A DNA stretch of 64,000 nt from Galeopsis tetrahit (taxonomy: Eukaryota; Streptophyta; Magnoliopsida; Lamiales; Lamiaceae). The translations under genes were made by a program, and so were the position numbers. Under the pieces are notes generated by a model that saw only the letters and a program-made list of their open reading frames with translations, was not told the origin of the DNA and did no database searches. Shown in pieces: positions 24,201-36,071 of the stretch. The DNA lies in NCBI GenBank assembly GCA_963675135.1, contig OY776131.1, positions 37,595,381-37,659,380 of the forward strand, read 5' to 3'. How positions within the stretch are numbered: position 1 is the first letter of the stretch; each line of letters begins with the position of its first letter.

Positions 24201-26094
24201 TTGTTATGTTGTCATATTTTTATTTAAAATATATTACTCACGATGTTAATTAAAGAGTATCAATAAACTAATTTTTTTATCGTATTATTATATATGCTAA
24301 ACAATATTACAATATAAATTAAATAGTATTACATATTGGCCATAATATTATCTAGACAAATAAGTAATATAGTTGACTTAAAATATTTACTACTCCGTAT
24401 TATTTTATACTCCATCAGTCCCTTTAAAAATTATTCATTATTTTATGACATCAATCTTAAAAAATACAATATTAAATGTGTAGTGAATGTTGTAAAAATA
24501 TAAAATAAGTAACTTTCAACAAAACATGTGTTAATTTTTTAAGGGGGAGATCATAGACTAGGAAGTGGTCAGCAAGTTAGTTAACAATTTTCAAGATTAA
24601 AAGGTCTCTCGTTTCTAAAATGAAATTTGCACATCACAAGAAACTTTCTCATTTAAATAAAGAAAGTTGTTTTTTCCAATGGAATTTTTTATGGTTTCAC
24701 ACTTTTGATGGGAGAAATGAAACAATTATTGTACTCCATGTTTCTATAAAATGAGATTAAAAAAAGACTGGTTGTCGATTAAGTTAGTCTGATTTGGAAA
24801 TCAGAATCAATAGTTTAAAATGAAAATTGTGTCTTTGTGTTACAACAAATTATTACCTGCACTAGGTATTATCATGTTGTCGAATATTTCCCACTAATTA
24901 ATCTAAGAAAAAGATTCAGTGTCGCACAATATTCGCCGCCGGCATATAAATATTAAATACTACACCATGTTATTTCGTGATCATATACCTCAATTATTTA
25001 TGATGTATATGCACAGTGCACACACATCACATGGAGTAATGCATAACATCAAATAAAGTATTGAAAATTTTCTAGTTTAGCAAATATACTCCATATTAAT
25101 CAATGGAGTTTCTTAAATAGCATGAGTTCAATTTTTTTTAAGTCTAGCTTCGGTCCTAAAATCGACTAATTTGGGTAATAAATCTCACCGTTTATTAATG
25201 GAGGCCCAGTTAAAACTAAATTTTGTATGAACTGACTACTTAAAATTTGTTTGTGTTTTAAGAGTAATACCCTAAGTTATATATATAGATCCGTCAAGTG
25301 AAATGAATAAAATAAAGACAAAATATTTGTATGATATCAATTGTATTTTTTGTAATTGTATTTTAAGTGATTTTAATATATTTTCAATTATTTTATTAAA
25401 TTTTTAATCTAACACATTAAAATCAATTATACTAATTATATTATGCAATTGAGTCCCATTACATTGACTCCAAAATTATTTAACCAAAAATAAAATCAAA
25501 CTATATAAGTAGTTGAGTTGAGAAACTAGAGAAAGAATTATAAATCATTAAAAAAAATGATTGGAGTACTATATATCAGTCGCGGGTTTTTATGTGCTTT
25601 TGGTCAGAAATATTAATAGACTCATTCTCAACATACGCTTATACATATTATTGTAAGTTGTAACAGTTCAAAAATTCACTATAAAATAAAGAATACACCT
25701 TAAAAATATAATATTGTAATTCATTTGTTTGCCTATAAATTTTTTCATTTATTTCATTTTAGTCTGTTTATAAGTTATATGCACTTTTTTTTTAAGACAA
25801 ATATCTTCAAAAGTTACATTTTACTCTTATTTACATATATCATTAAATTAATTTTACATTTATCTTTACTTTTTTTCATTTCTCAATTACATCACTTATA
25901 TAATATACTCCCTCCGTCCCACAACTACAACTGTTTGCACACTTACCTTATTTGTCCGTTCCACAATTGTTTGTACACCCATAAAAGGAAACTCCCTCAT
26001 AAACTCCACCTTCACAATATTCACATATTTACATAAAATGTCATTACTTTTACCCTCTCTCAAATCACATTTTTACTTTATTCATATAACTTTA

Positions 26095-26378
26095 TGACGC
26101 AGCGTAAGACGAACAATAGCACACGATGCTTGCAATTATCCACTCGTTACTTAACTTCCGAAAACCCTCAGTAATAACCCTCAATATTATTCATTCAATC
26201 AACTAAAAAGTCATCAACATATACATGAGGTATTTATAACCTCCACAAATGAAACAAACGGTTGTTGTAACAACCCACAACTAACTGCCTTACAAGTTTT
26301 AACCCAACTAATAGTTACGCTAAAAAGGACCAAACTTGATAATTTCCGTCATTTTATTCTGCAATTTGATCCCCATCA
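26095..26378 (-). repeat. Left LTR (3' LTR of the element)
   Basis: 284 bp, TGACGCAGCG ... CCCCATCA on the + strand, with intact TG...CA ends. It aligns gap-free to 30759-31042 with 13 substitutions. Confidence 0.95.
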
Positions 26379-26386
26379 TTCTCCCC
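26379..26386 (-). other. Polypurine tract of the retrotransposon
   Basis: On the coding (minus) strand ATGGGGAGAA directly precedes the 3' LTR, a purine run expected to prime plus-strand synthesis. Confidence 0.6.
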
Positions 26387-26399
26387 ATGTGAGGGAAGA

Positions 26400-29300
26400 T
26401 TCGCCCTCGAATCTAAAGTAGTTTGATCCCCAGAAAACTCGCCGTCGTATTACGGAACAAGGTGTTTCACATTAAACACGTCGGAACAACGTAAATTGGA
26501 CGGAAGACGAACTCTGTACGCAGTTGGGTTAATTCTCTCTGTTATCTCCAACGGGCCTACTTTCTGTGCTGTCGATTTATTATACTCGTGCGACGGAATT
26601 CGATCTTTTGTTAAGACCGCCCACACTAGGTCTTCAACATCGAAAAGGACGTGTCTGCGATGGACGTCGGCCGCGCTTTTGTAACTGACCGCTTCTACTT
26701 CCTAGTTGGCTCGCCTACTGGCGTGAATTTATTGCAGGGATTCGACAAATTCCCGAGTTGTGCCATGGGGCTGAACACGCGATGGAAGGACAAGTAAATC
26801 CAACGGGCCTTGGGGGTAGTAAAGTATACACAATCTGGAAGGGTGCGAACTCAGTGCTTCTATTCTTTGTTGAATTGTGCGCAAATTCTGCTTGCGCTAG
26901 CTTTACGTCCCACAACCTCAAGTTGTCGCCCACTTGGCAGCGTAGAAGATTTCCAAGGGACCTGTTCACCACTTCAGTCTGCCCGTCGGTTTGCGGATGA
27001 TATGCGCTGCTAAAATTTAACGTAGTGTTTACCATACGCCAAAGACTCCTCCAGAAATGGCTAAAAAATCTGGTATCACGATCGGACACGATGGACTGTG
27101 GCAACCCGTGTAAACGACATACCTCGCGGAAAAATAATGTAGCCACTTTAACTGCGTCGGCCGTCTTCCTACAGGCACGAAATGGACCATTTTAGAAAAA
27201 AGATCAATAATAACAAAGATAGAATCGTTACCCCTTTGTGTTCGTGGTAAACCAAGGACAAAGTCCATGCTAATGTCGACCCACGGTTGGGAAGGAATAG
27301 GGAGGGACCGATAAAGACCCGCGTTCGATGCGGTGCCTTTTGCAACGTGACATGTACGACAACGCTCCACCAAACGAACAACATCCTGGCGTATTGAAGG
27401 CCAGAAATAGGCACGCGTGACCAAATCGATTGTTCTATCTCGTCCGGCGTGAACCATATTATGAAGCTCCTGTAATAAGTAAAGGCGCAAACTGCCTTCC
27501 GGAATACACAACTTATTCTCGCGAAACAAGAAACCCTTTGTTGGCGTGTAATGTTCCACCCATGAGTGTTTTATTTTTTCGTAGATTGGACCAAAGGTAG
27601 GATCCGATGCGTAAGCCTCTGGGATGGAGTCAAACCCAATGGCTTGCGTGCACATGTTGCTTAATAAGGCCGAGCGACGACTGAGGGCGTCGGATACTCG
27701 GTTTAACGCTCCTGACTGATGCTTTATAACAAATGTAAACTGTTGAAGATATGCGGACCACCCGGCATGACGGGACGACACGGCATCTTGGCTTTGCAAG
27801 TGTTTAAGGGCCTCGTGGTCTGTAAATAAAATGAATTCCCTTTGAAACAGGTAATGGCGCCAGTGACGAATGGCCCTTACGACCACATAGAATTCGATGT
27901 CATACGTGTTATACCTCGAATGCGGACCCGACAATTTTTCGCTGAAGTACGCGATAGGACGTCCCAATTGACTCAACACGGCGCCAATGCCCAATATGGA
28001 TGTGTCATAATGTAATTCGAAAGGTTGGTTGAAAATGGGTAGGACTAAAAGTGGGGCTGTAGTGAGCTTTCGTTTGATCACTTCGAACGCAGTAGCCGCA
28101 TCATTTGACCATGAAAACGATGCCTGCCTCATACAGTCTGTGATAGGTGCCATGATGGTGCTAAAGTGTGGGATAAATCGGCGATAAAATGAGGTTAATC
28201 CATGGAAACTACGCGCCTCGTTCGGTGTTTTAGGTGTCGGCCACTTCTTAATTGCCTCAATTTTTTACGCGTCCATTCCAATGCCGTCTGTCGAAATCAC
28301 ATAGCCAAGGAACAATATTGAGGATTGCAAGAAAGCACACTTGGAGGTTGCTGCATATAATTTCTCACGCCGTAGAATTAATAACACTGCCTTAAGGTGT
28401 AATAAGTGGTCCTCGTTGGTTTTGATATAGACTAATATGTCGTCGAAATAAACGACGACACATGAACCGATTAAAGGGCGAAGAGTCTGAGTCATAATCC
28501 TCATGAAAGTACTTGGTGCGTTAGATAGGTCGAACGACATCACTAACCACTCGAATAACCTCTCGCGAATCTTGAACGTCGTTTTCCACTCATGACCCAA
28601 TCGAATTCAAATTTGATGATATCCCGCCTTGAGGTCCAACTTGCTGAATACGGTGGCGCCCGAAAGTTGGTCCAACGGATCGTTGAGGCGTGGAATTGGG
28701 AATCTGTATTGCACCGTAATCTTGTTAATTGCTCTACTGTCGACGCACATGCGCCAGGACTTATCCTTCTTCGGAATCAATAATGCTGGAACGGTGCATG
28801 GGCTTAGGCTCACGCGGGCGAAACCTTTAGACAACAGCTCCGTCACTTGCCGCTTAAGCTCATCGTGCTCAACCGTGCTCATACGGTAGTGTGGCCGATT
28901 AGGTAGGGCAACTCCGGGGATGAGGTCTATATGGTGTTGAATATCGCGCAAGGGGGGCAAACTCGTGGGAAGGTCGTCCGGGAAAACGTCTGCAAAGGCC
29001 TGCAATAAAGAAGCTACAAGGGGAGGAATCACAGTAGCTGGAGTAATATCATGTGCCAATAAGAGTAAAGCAATAGGCGACTCCCGTAATTCATGAAGTA
29101 AACATTTGCAAGAAAGGAATAGTACCTGATTATCTGTAATAGGGCGTTGAGGGTTGCCCGGTGTTGGTAGCAGAACGATAAGCACGCCCTCAAAAGAGTA
29201 ATTGTAAGTGTTTTTTCACCCATCGTGTATTACCGAGCGATCATATTGTTAGGGTCGTCCAAGAAGAATATGACAAGCATCCATCAGGGTCACGTCGCAC

Positions 29301-29510
29301 CAAATAGAGTCGTTATAGGCTGTTCCAATGGAAAAAACAACAAGTACATGCGACTTAACAATAATAGATGTACCATGTTGTAGCTAGGACAAAGTGTATG
29401 GGGCGGGATGGGGTTCGCTAGGTAGGGAGAGTTTCTGAACGACCATCTCCGAGACCACGTTCTCACAGGAACCTGAATCAATAATGAATCTACAAATCTT
29501 GCTCGCGAAC
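26400..29510 (-). pseudogene. Ty3/gypsy pol remnant (PR-RT-RNaseH-IN)
   Basis: From right to left on the minus strand: protease with FIIDSGS (about 29.46-29.50 kb); reverse transcriptase with VDSRAINKIT, FSKLDLKAGYHQI and the catalytic YFDD (about 28.43 kb); RNase H with the FILFTDHEALKHL region; integrase H2C2 zinc finger (HAGRDRTIDL...CRTCHVAKG), the DDE core (DFVLGLP, SDRDTRF, DGQTEVVNR), and the GPF/Y module near 26.5-26.6 kb. The RT to integrase start (29185-27029) is one frame with two in-frame stops, near 28605 (TGA after GYHQI, where the family usually has Arg, a likely CpG decay) and near 28263 (TAA). One-base frame breaks lie near 27.17 and 26.77 kb, and another between gag and protease near 29.5 kb. 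Confidence 0.9.
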
Positions 29511-30725
29511 GGTGTACGTCGAGTGGAAGAGGGAGGTTTGCTGAATGAAAGACTCATCCTTAAGGGCCAAACAAGAGCGTCGAACGAGCAAAGCTGGGTC
29601 GTCATCTCCACATAATTGGTTCTCATCCGTTTTTGTATCCGGTTCCTCATCGAAACGAGTGGGGCCATCGTACATCATCGCGTCTTCTACCAAGAGGGAA
29701 CGTTTGGGGCAATTCGAGGACCTGTGACCTGGAGTTTCACACGAGAAACACGCACCCGACTGGCGTGCAGTGCCTGTGGACGTCGAAGTTACTGGTGGTC
29801 TAGGAAAAACAGCAGTTGGGGTCGGTTGCCGCTGCGTATGGGCCGTTGTAGACGAGTCCGATCGGGGGGCATAGGGCCCTGGTAGACGCCTCGATTGTTG
29901 CTTTTCCACCAATATTGTGCGTTGGTGCGCTTCCGAGACTGATGCCGGCGAGTAGAGGTTCAAAACGTCCTGTATACTAATACGCAACCCACCAATATAT
30001 CGTGCGACTAGCTGATCGGTGGACTCCAATAAATTGTTGCGAGTCATAAGCTGATAAAACTCCTTGGAATAATCAGCGACGGAACGACTGCCTTGGCGAA
30101 GGTTCTACAGCCGTTGAAAAAGGATCATGGCATGGTTGAACGGCAAAAAGGCCTTTTTTAATTTTGCTTTGAACTTCGGCCAAGAACGGATAGGTGGTTT
30201 ATCCAAACTAATACGCGAAGTTTTTAAATGTTTCCACCAGTGGGAAGCACGACCGCGTAGACGAGTGGTCACAAGGGTGAAGCGTCGATCTTCCGATACA
30301 TTCTTGAACTCCAAGATTTCATCCACCGTAAGTAACCAATCAAGAAGATCCGTCGTTTCAGAATTATCATGGAATTCTGGGATTTACATTTTGAAACCCA
30401 GCTCCCAACGATGATCATCCTCCTTTCTTGGGGCAAGATCAGGCTTCTCCATGCGATTGTGCATAACCCTATCAAAGGGGGCGAACGGGTTATCAAGCAT
30501 CTCTGTTTCATCCGTGGAAGATGGTTCGGCTTGGTTGTGGCTCGTAGAAGGGCCAAGATTAGGCAATAAATCCTTCATGGCCTTGATAAAGTCTGACTGT
30601 TGTGTTGCCAAGAGATCTTGGCGAGTGAACATAGCGGCGAAATCCGTAGCAAGTTGATCCAATTGTTGCTTCATTTGCGTGACATCAAGCTCGACATGAA
30701 CGTTATCCTGTCGTTTAGGAGGCAT
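29490..30725 (-). pseudogene. Ty3/gypsy gag remnant
   Basis: One frame on the minus strand from MPPKRQDNVHVELD to the zinc knuckle CFSCETPGHRSSNCP (CX2CX4HX4C). Two in-frame stops (near 30382 and 30103) cut it; sequence on both sides of each stays gag-like (WKHLKTSRISLDKPPIRSWP; MTRNNLLESTDQLVARYI). The Met at 30725 is about 35 nt inside the 5' LTR. Confidence 0.85.
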
Positions 30726-30739
30726 ACTTCAAAGATGTA

Positions 30740-30758
30740 CCCAACTCTAGATACCAAC
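30740..30758 (-). other. Primer-binding site next to the 5' LTR
   Basis: The minus strand reads GTTGGTATCTAGAGTTGG immediately after the 5' LTR. TGGTATC..AGAG resembles the initiator-tRNA-Met PBS (TGGTATCAGAGC) with one extra base. Confidence 0.6.
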
Positions 30759-31042
30759 TAACGCAGCGTAAGACGAACAATAGCACACGATGCTTGCAAT
30801 TATCCACTCGTTACTTAATTTCCGAAAACCCTCAGTAATAACCCTCAATATTATTCATTAAATCAACTAAAAAGTAATCAACATATACATGAGGTATTTA
30901 TAACCTCCACAAATGAAACAAACGGTTGTTGTAACAACACACAACTAAATGCCTTTCAAGTTTTAACCCAACTAACAGTTACGCCAAAAAGGATCAAACT
31001 TGATAATTTTCGTCATTTTATTCCGCAGTTTGATCCCCATCA
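30759..31042 (-). repeat. Right LTR (5' LTR of the element)
   Basis: 284 bp, matching 26095-26378. Its inner terminal dinucleotide is TA instead of TG on the + strand, one of 13 differences. CTTTA follows at 31043-31047. Confidence 0.95.
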
Positions 31043-31600
31043 CTTTACAAAATTACCCCTCAACACTCCAATCATTACACTTTTTTCTTAAAAAGTGTGC
31101 CCATTTTGTAGTGCAAACACTAGTGGGATGGAGGGAGTATACATTATCTGTTTCAAAAAATTTGATGTTTTTATTATTTTGTATAGAATTAAGAAATAGA
31201 GAAATTCTCAAATGCACCCTAAGCACCTGCACTCTCTTTTTATAACCGCTATCTTTTTCTCTTCAAAGATTACTTCAACAATGGCATCACTTCTTGCAAT
31301 TGCCATTTCACAACCATCCCCACCGACACACTTCCCGTCACCTCAGAATCACAATTTCCTCGGATGACTTTAATGGCGACGGTTGCTTTCAGAGGTTTTC
31401 ATGTTTCTTTAGTGGTGAAGGTTTCTTTCTCGAGGAGGCGTCTGATTCCGTATTTTCCGAAGATGATGTTTCTGGTGGCGAAGTGGTGGTCCTACTGAGG
31501 GGAATCGGTTGGTGAGTGATCTTCCATGGATATGGAAATCTAAAATTCACGAGTGTGGATGGATTGTTGGGTTTATATGGTTATGAGTAGTAATAAATCG

Positions 31601-33369
31601 GAGGGATTTGGGGAATATACGTACTGTATGATAAAAGAAATTAGGGAAATTCTTAAACGAATTTTAGTCACTAAGTTTTGACTAACTACTTCCCCTCAAG
31701 CATAAGGGATCGTATTAGTATACACGTAAGTATTTCGACCAAGTAGTATCGAACCACGGGAGGTGGGCTAGTGCAATGGATCCCTAGAGTTATACGTCGT
31801 CATAACTAATGTAGCTACGGTTTCGGGAGCATTTTGAACTAAAGCTAAGAGGCAATCAAAGGAATTAAATTAAACTAAACACAATCCTAATAAATAAATT
31901 AACTACTAACCAAGAAAACAAGGAAATGACAATTAAAAGCAAATAACAACTACGAATGAAATTCGAAGAAGTGCAAGGGTGGGAAATGCTTCGGGTGTTC
32001 TATACCTAGTGAAATCGAGTGGGATTGTTTATACCGTGTCTATGCTTCAATTTGGACTTGCTAAGAGCATCAAGATGCTAGGATGAAAATCTTTTCCCTT
32101 CGGGTACTATAGCCTTACGTCTAAAGTGTTCCCAAACCCGGTAATAAGACATCTTCCTAATCCTCACCAACTACCCAAATAACCATTCAAGTAATCAATG
32201 TCTCTTAATGGAGTTCTAATACAATTAACTCTCTCTCGACGAATTAAAAGTATAATAAACGCATTTGTATACCAACAACTCACAACGTAAATTTAAACAT
32301 GCTCATGTAACTCTCGTCTACGCTAAACATGCCTCAAAATACGGATTAATAGAAGCTAATACACAAAGCACCAATAAAACCCAATAAGAGAAACAATAAT
32401 CAAAATATCAACGATAATCAAAGCATAAACAATACACCTATTCAATATTCACATGGTTTCAAACACCCAAAGCATAAAAAGCTTAGCCCATGGTGTTTGA
32501 GAAAACACTCATGGCTAAAACAACAAAAGAAATATAAATAAATAAGAAATTTACCATACAAAGCTTAAATAAAAGAAAAATATCATCTTGAGAGTCTTGA
32601 AATTCTTCCATTCTTACATGAAAATGAAATGCTCAAATGATTCTAAGCTAAAAAAACATAAAACTATCTAATGGTGTTTGAGGAGAGAAGCTCCTCAAAC
32701 CTAAGCTATCCCATGTTGTGTGTGAAAATATGAGTTAGGGTTTGAGTGGGTAAAAGTGAGGCAAAACCTCCCAATAATCTGATTTGGGGAGCTATTTATA
32801 GCTTGGAAGAATGCTTGAGACGAGATTTGCACTTAGGCCCTTGAAATCCTTTAAAATTCTCGAATTTTCGCGCATCAGCAAGTTAACTCGGTCAACCGAG
32901 TGGTTTGACTCGGCCAACCGAGTGAGTTGGAAGTCCAGAAACTGACCTGGAAGCAGATTTCACTCGGTCAACCGAGTTGGTTGACTCGGCTGCCCGAGTG
33001 AAATCTGTTTCAGCTTCACACTTTCTTATTTCGATCATATCTTGAGCTTCCGACCTCCGATTGACTTGATTCTTTTTTCCATTTCACTCATTTTTTCGAG
33101 ACGCATCCAATGGTACAGTTATCTTCTTGACTTAATGAATTCTCAGACATGTATTTTGCTTCCAAATAAGTTCAATTTACCTAAAAAAATAGCAAAACAC
33201 ATACCTTTCCCATTTCAAGTGCAATTAGTCAATTTAGTGTGAATAATGCAACAAAATCCTCAAAATTATGCAAAATAAACACATGAATTTCAAGCAATTT
33301 TCACACTAATCAGAGGGATTTTGGGAATATACGTACTGTATGATAAAAGAAATTAGGGAAATTCTTAAA
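31601..33369. repeat. 1.65-kb repeat insertion between 57-bp direct repeats
   Basis: A GAGGGATTT...GGAATATACGTACTG...AAATTCTTAAA segment occurs at 31601-31660 and again at 33312-33369, nearly identical. The DNA between them has a GGATCGTATTAG...TATCGAACCACGGGAGG phrase like those common in plant LTR-type repeats, and no coding frame. It may be a solo LTR or other retroelement derivative, probably on the minus strand. A 57-bp flanking repeat is too long for an LTR TSD, so the mechanism is open. Confidence 0.5.
32886..32999. repeat. Four clustered ACTCGG...CCGAGT hairpin motifs
   Basis: Four 16-bp units at 32886-32901, 32908-32923, 32962-32977 and 32984-32999, each with a 6-bp ACTCGG/CCGAGT stem and a 4-base centre (TCAA, CCAA, TCAA, CTGC). 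The last two sit inside a longer inverted repeat (AGATTTCACTCGG ... CCGAGTGAAATCT, about 32955-33006). They lie in the 31.66-33.31 kb insertion. Confidence 0.85.
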
Positions 33370-33956
33370 TGCACACCTGTTTGGTGCACACGTTTTTTTA
33401 ACTCCTTCTTTCTTCTTCATTCTTCTTCCCCTTTATTTTCTCTCTCACGTCTATTTTCGGCGAGCATGTTCACTCTAGCTTGTCTCATAGTCCGTAACCC
33501 CATCTTCTTCCCTGAATTAATTATTCATTTGCCCACGATTTTAATGATGTTAATCGCAAATCAGATCGAAAGGGAAGCGTCAATAAATTTGGGGCTTTTG
33601 TTACTGTTGTTGAGACTAGTCTGTAGTGGGTAGCTTCGTCGGGATTGGTGAACGGAAAAGGTAGAACAGAGAAACGGGAAGATGAATGAGGGTTTCGATT
33701 TAATTACTTTTTGCACAATTCGTTTTGAGGAACATCTGAGGTGTTGTTGTGGTGAAGAAATTCAGCAACGGTGGAAGATGAAGATATGATCAACACCATA
33801 AGTGTGTAAACTTCCCGTTTCAATCAATTTTTTGATTAACTTCACAAATTTATCAATTATCATATGTTTGTTTCTGATTTTCTTTTAATTGTGGTTTTAT
33901 AAAGGTGATTAGGGTACTATATCGCTGGAAACTTTGTATGTATTGTTTGCGGTTTT

Positions 33957-34074
33957 CTCTATGATGGGAGAGAAGAATGATTTAGTGTTTGGTACAACTG
34001 GATATTGGCTATTTACTCTATGATGGGAGAGAAGAATGATTTAGTGTTTGGTACAACTGGATATTGGCTATTTA
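33957..34074. repeat. Perfect 59-bp tandem duplication
   Basis: Two identical 59-bp units, each starting CTCTATGATGGGAG and ending TGGCTATTTA. Confidence 0.9.
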
Positions 34075-34226
34075 CAAGATTTTGATATAGAAAAGTGGAA
34101 ATTTTGTTAGCAAGATTCAAACCTGTAACCTTCATATTTATAAAGGGTGTCTATAACCACTTGGACATCAATTATTTAGTTGTATACATTTGTCTTTATT
34201 AATATATAAAGGGTTGACATGTGCAT

Positions 34227-34246
34227 TAGTGTGCACGTGCACACTA
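34227..34246. repeat. Perfect 20-bp palindrome with G-box centre
   Basis: TAGTGTGCACGTGCACACTA is its own reverse complement, and flanking GTGCA...TGCAC extends the symmetry to about 31 bp with one unpaired base. The centre contains CACGTG. Confidence 0.9.
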
Positions 34247-35603
34247 TGCACAAGAGATCAACTCAAAGAAATATTTTTTTTTTGATACATTTATCTTTTT
34301 TTTAAGTCTCAGTATTCGATCATAGGACCGACTAAATCGGAGGACTAGTCTCACCGTCCTGTCCATCCACTAACAGAAGTCTCGTTTAAAAGTTAAAGCT
34401 AAGTTTTGTATGAATAATATTTCTCTTTCTTTTATCTTTTTCTTTTCTTTTCCCACTTTTTTTTTTCACTATTTTCTCTCTTTCCTGTTTTCTTTAAAAT
34501 GTATGTAGACAAAAGATTAATAAAAAAAAATGTCAACTTACCTTACTTTTAAAAGAAAAAAGATGTATTGATATATTATAACTAAAAAAAAATATTATAG
34601 GGATTATTACATAAGAGTAGTTTAAAAAGTTTCATAATAAAAATAAGTAAAATGATAAACTTTTTAAAATGAAAAGAATATTATTTAATTATTTATCTTA
34701 ATCTTTGTGTTAAAAAATTGCTAAAAACGAAAATAAATAGATTAGCCTATCTCGTGACATCCCTAAATTTGGAAAAGATCTAGATAGATAAGGTCCCCAC
34801 CATGTTTCTTTTTGAGAGAAGGTCCCCACCATTTTCTCTAGTATGAAAAAAAAAATGAAATTTGAAATTTAGGATGTGTTTTTTTTAGATTTTATGTTCG
34901 AAAATTTTAAAATGTAAATATTTTTTTTAAAGGATTACTTGATTTTGCTCTAACTTTAAATGTAACTTTCGTAAATGAACACTGAAATTGATTCTCCAAT
35001 GGCCACACATAAAAAAATGGCCAAATACTTAATTATAGCCTATACTTTTTCTTTTTTATCAATTCTAGCACATACTATTTTTTTCTTCAAATGATACCCA
35101 TACTTTCAATTAGTACTTAAAAACATCCCCATTCTCATTTTCCGGCAAAGCCCGTCTGATGTGGACGTCGTATTCCACGTGGACGGCTAACATGGAAATT
35201 AGTAATTGTCCAAAATAATTTATTATATCCCATACTTTTCATTTTTTATTAATTTTAGCCCATACTTTTCATTTTTTATTAATTTTAGCCCATATTTTTT
35301 GTTTTTTCAATTCTAGCCCATACTTTTCATATTTTCATCAATTCTAGCTCATTCTTTAGATTACATTCTTTAGTTTTGGCTGGACATTCCAGAGAAGAAA
35401 CTAAATTTCAACCTGTTTCTCGTGGTCTAGCTTCACGGTATACTTTAGTATTCTTTGTTTGAAGGGTGTGTTTCAACTATTTCATCATTGTTTCTAATTC
35501 ATGTTGGAGAGGTTAATTTATATTCAAACTTATGAGCAAATTATAGGGTGATTTTTTATGTCTATTTTAAATTTTCAATTTTTCGTTGGTACTAAAGTAA
35601 TTA

Positions 35604-35895
35604 CTCCCTCCGTCCCATTATTAATGAAACATTTGTCAAAAATCCTTGTCCCATTATTATTGGAACATTTGCCACCTACTCCAATCTCCTTTAAAAATCT
35701 CCCTTAACATCTACTTATTTACACTCCATGCCATTACTTTTTACACACAAACAAAAGATTATCTCTCCAATAAAGTTGAAATACCCATAATATCCCTCCT
35801 AAAAGTCAACTTTATCACTTTTAATACTAATAAACAATTTTACATTAAAACTCGTGCAAACAGTAAATGTTCCATTAATAATGGGACGGAGGGAG
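35604..35895. mobile_element. Stowaway MITE nested in the MULE (292 bp)
   Basis: CTCCCTCCGTCCCATTATTAATG at the left and its inverse at the right (CATTAATAATGGGACGGAGGGAG), each next to TA (35602-35603; 35896-35897). Young-looking, near-perfect TIRs of about 23 bp. Confidence 0.9.
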
Positions 35896-36071
35896 TAATA
35901 TTTAAATGTCTTTTTCATTCTATGTATGGAAGTGAAGGTATGATTTTGGCTAATTCTGGAAGAGTGTATTATAGAGTAAGTGATTGAAATAAGGTTATCC
36001 ATATTAAACTTTGATATTTTAAAAATAATTTTGTTATGGTATTTGAGTTGTTATATATGTGTTATTTTTAG

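Larger units (their letters stand above)
17270..25905. other. Long AT-rich intergenic region, no gene seen
   Basis: No frame resembles a known protein and no splice-linked coding signal was seen. Recognisable items are a poly(A)-ended segment near 18.07-18.11 kb, Stowaway-like DNA at 18.36-18.58 kb, a Tourist-like MITE at 20.98-21.25 kb, very AT-rich DNA at 22.2-22.9 kb, and an A18-type run near 23.45 kb. Single Stowaway-like ends (for example near 24.41 kb) occur without convincing partners. Confidence 0.6.
26095..31042 (-). mobile_element. Ty3/gypsy LTR retrotransposon, decayed, 4.95 kb
   Basis: Complete but non-functional element read on the minus strand. It has two 284-bp LTRs, exact 5-bp TSDs (CTTTA at 26090-26094 and 31043-31047), a PBS, a PPT, gag with a zinc knuckle, and pol in the order protease, RT, RNase H, integrase, which defines Ty3/gypsy. 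Stops and frameshifts interrupt both. The LTRs differ at 13 of 284 positions with no indels (4.6%), implying a few million years under usual plant rates. No env-like frame and no chromodomain was seen; integrase ends with a GPF/Y-type module (KVGPLEITERINPTAYRVRL). Confidence 0.95.
25908..31137. mobile_element. Stowaway MITE split by a Ty3/gypsy insertion
   Basis: Left TIR CTCCCTCCGTCCCAC at 25908 after TA, and right TIR ending at 31137 before TA; the right end read on the minus strand is CTCCCTCCATCCCAC, and both arms continue into GTTTGCAC. Without the retrotransposon and one TSD copy the MITE would be about 277 bp (25908-26094 plus 31048-31137), a normal Stowaway size. Confidence 0.8.
31138..35018. 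other. Intergenic repeat region, no gene seen
   Basis: Contains a 57-bp direct repeat around a 1.65-kb insertion, a 59-bp tandem pair, a 20-bp palindrome, and repeat-like DNA near 34.29-34.42 kb that resembles 25.13-25.25 kb (shared CGACTAA, TCACCGT, TTTTGTATGAA phrases in order). Short frames at 31.28-31.51 and 33.47-33.63 kb have higher GC than the flanks but I do not recognise them. Confidence 0.5.

Noticed and set aside
24410..24560. Stowaway MITE beginning CTCCATCAGTCCC
   Set aside because: The left end is plausible, but the right end does not form a convincing inverted match.
35646..35987. 113-aa frame near 35.8 kb
   Set aside because: Crosses a Stowaway MITE and its TIR; no protein features.
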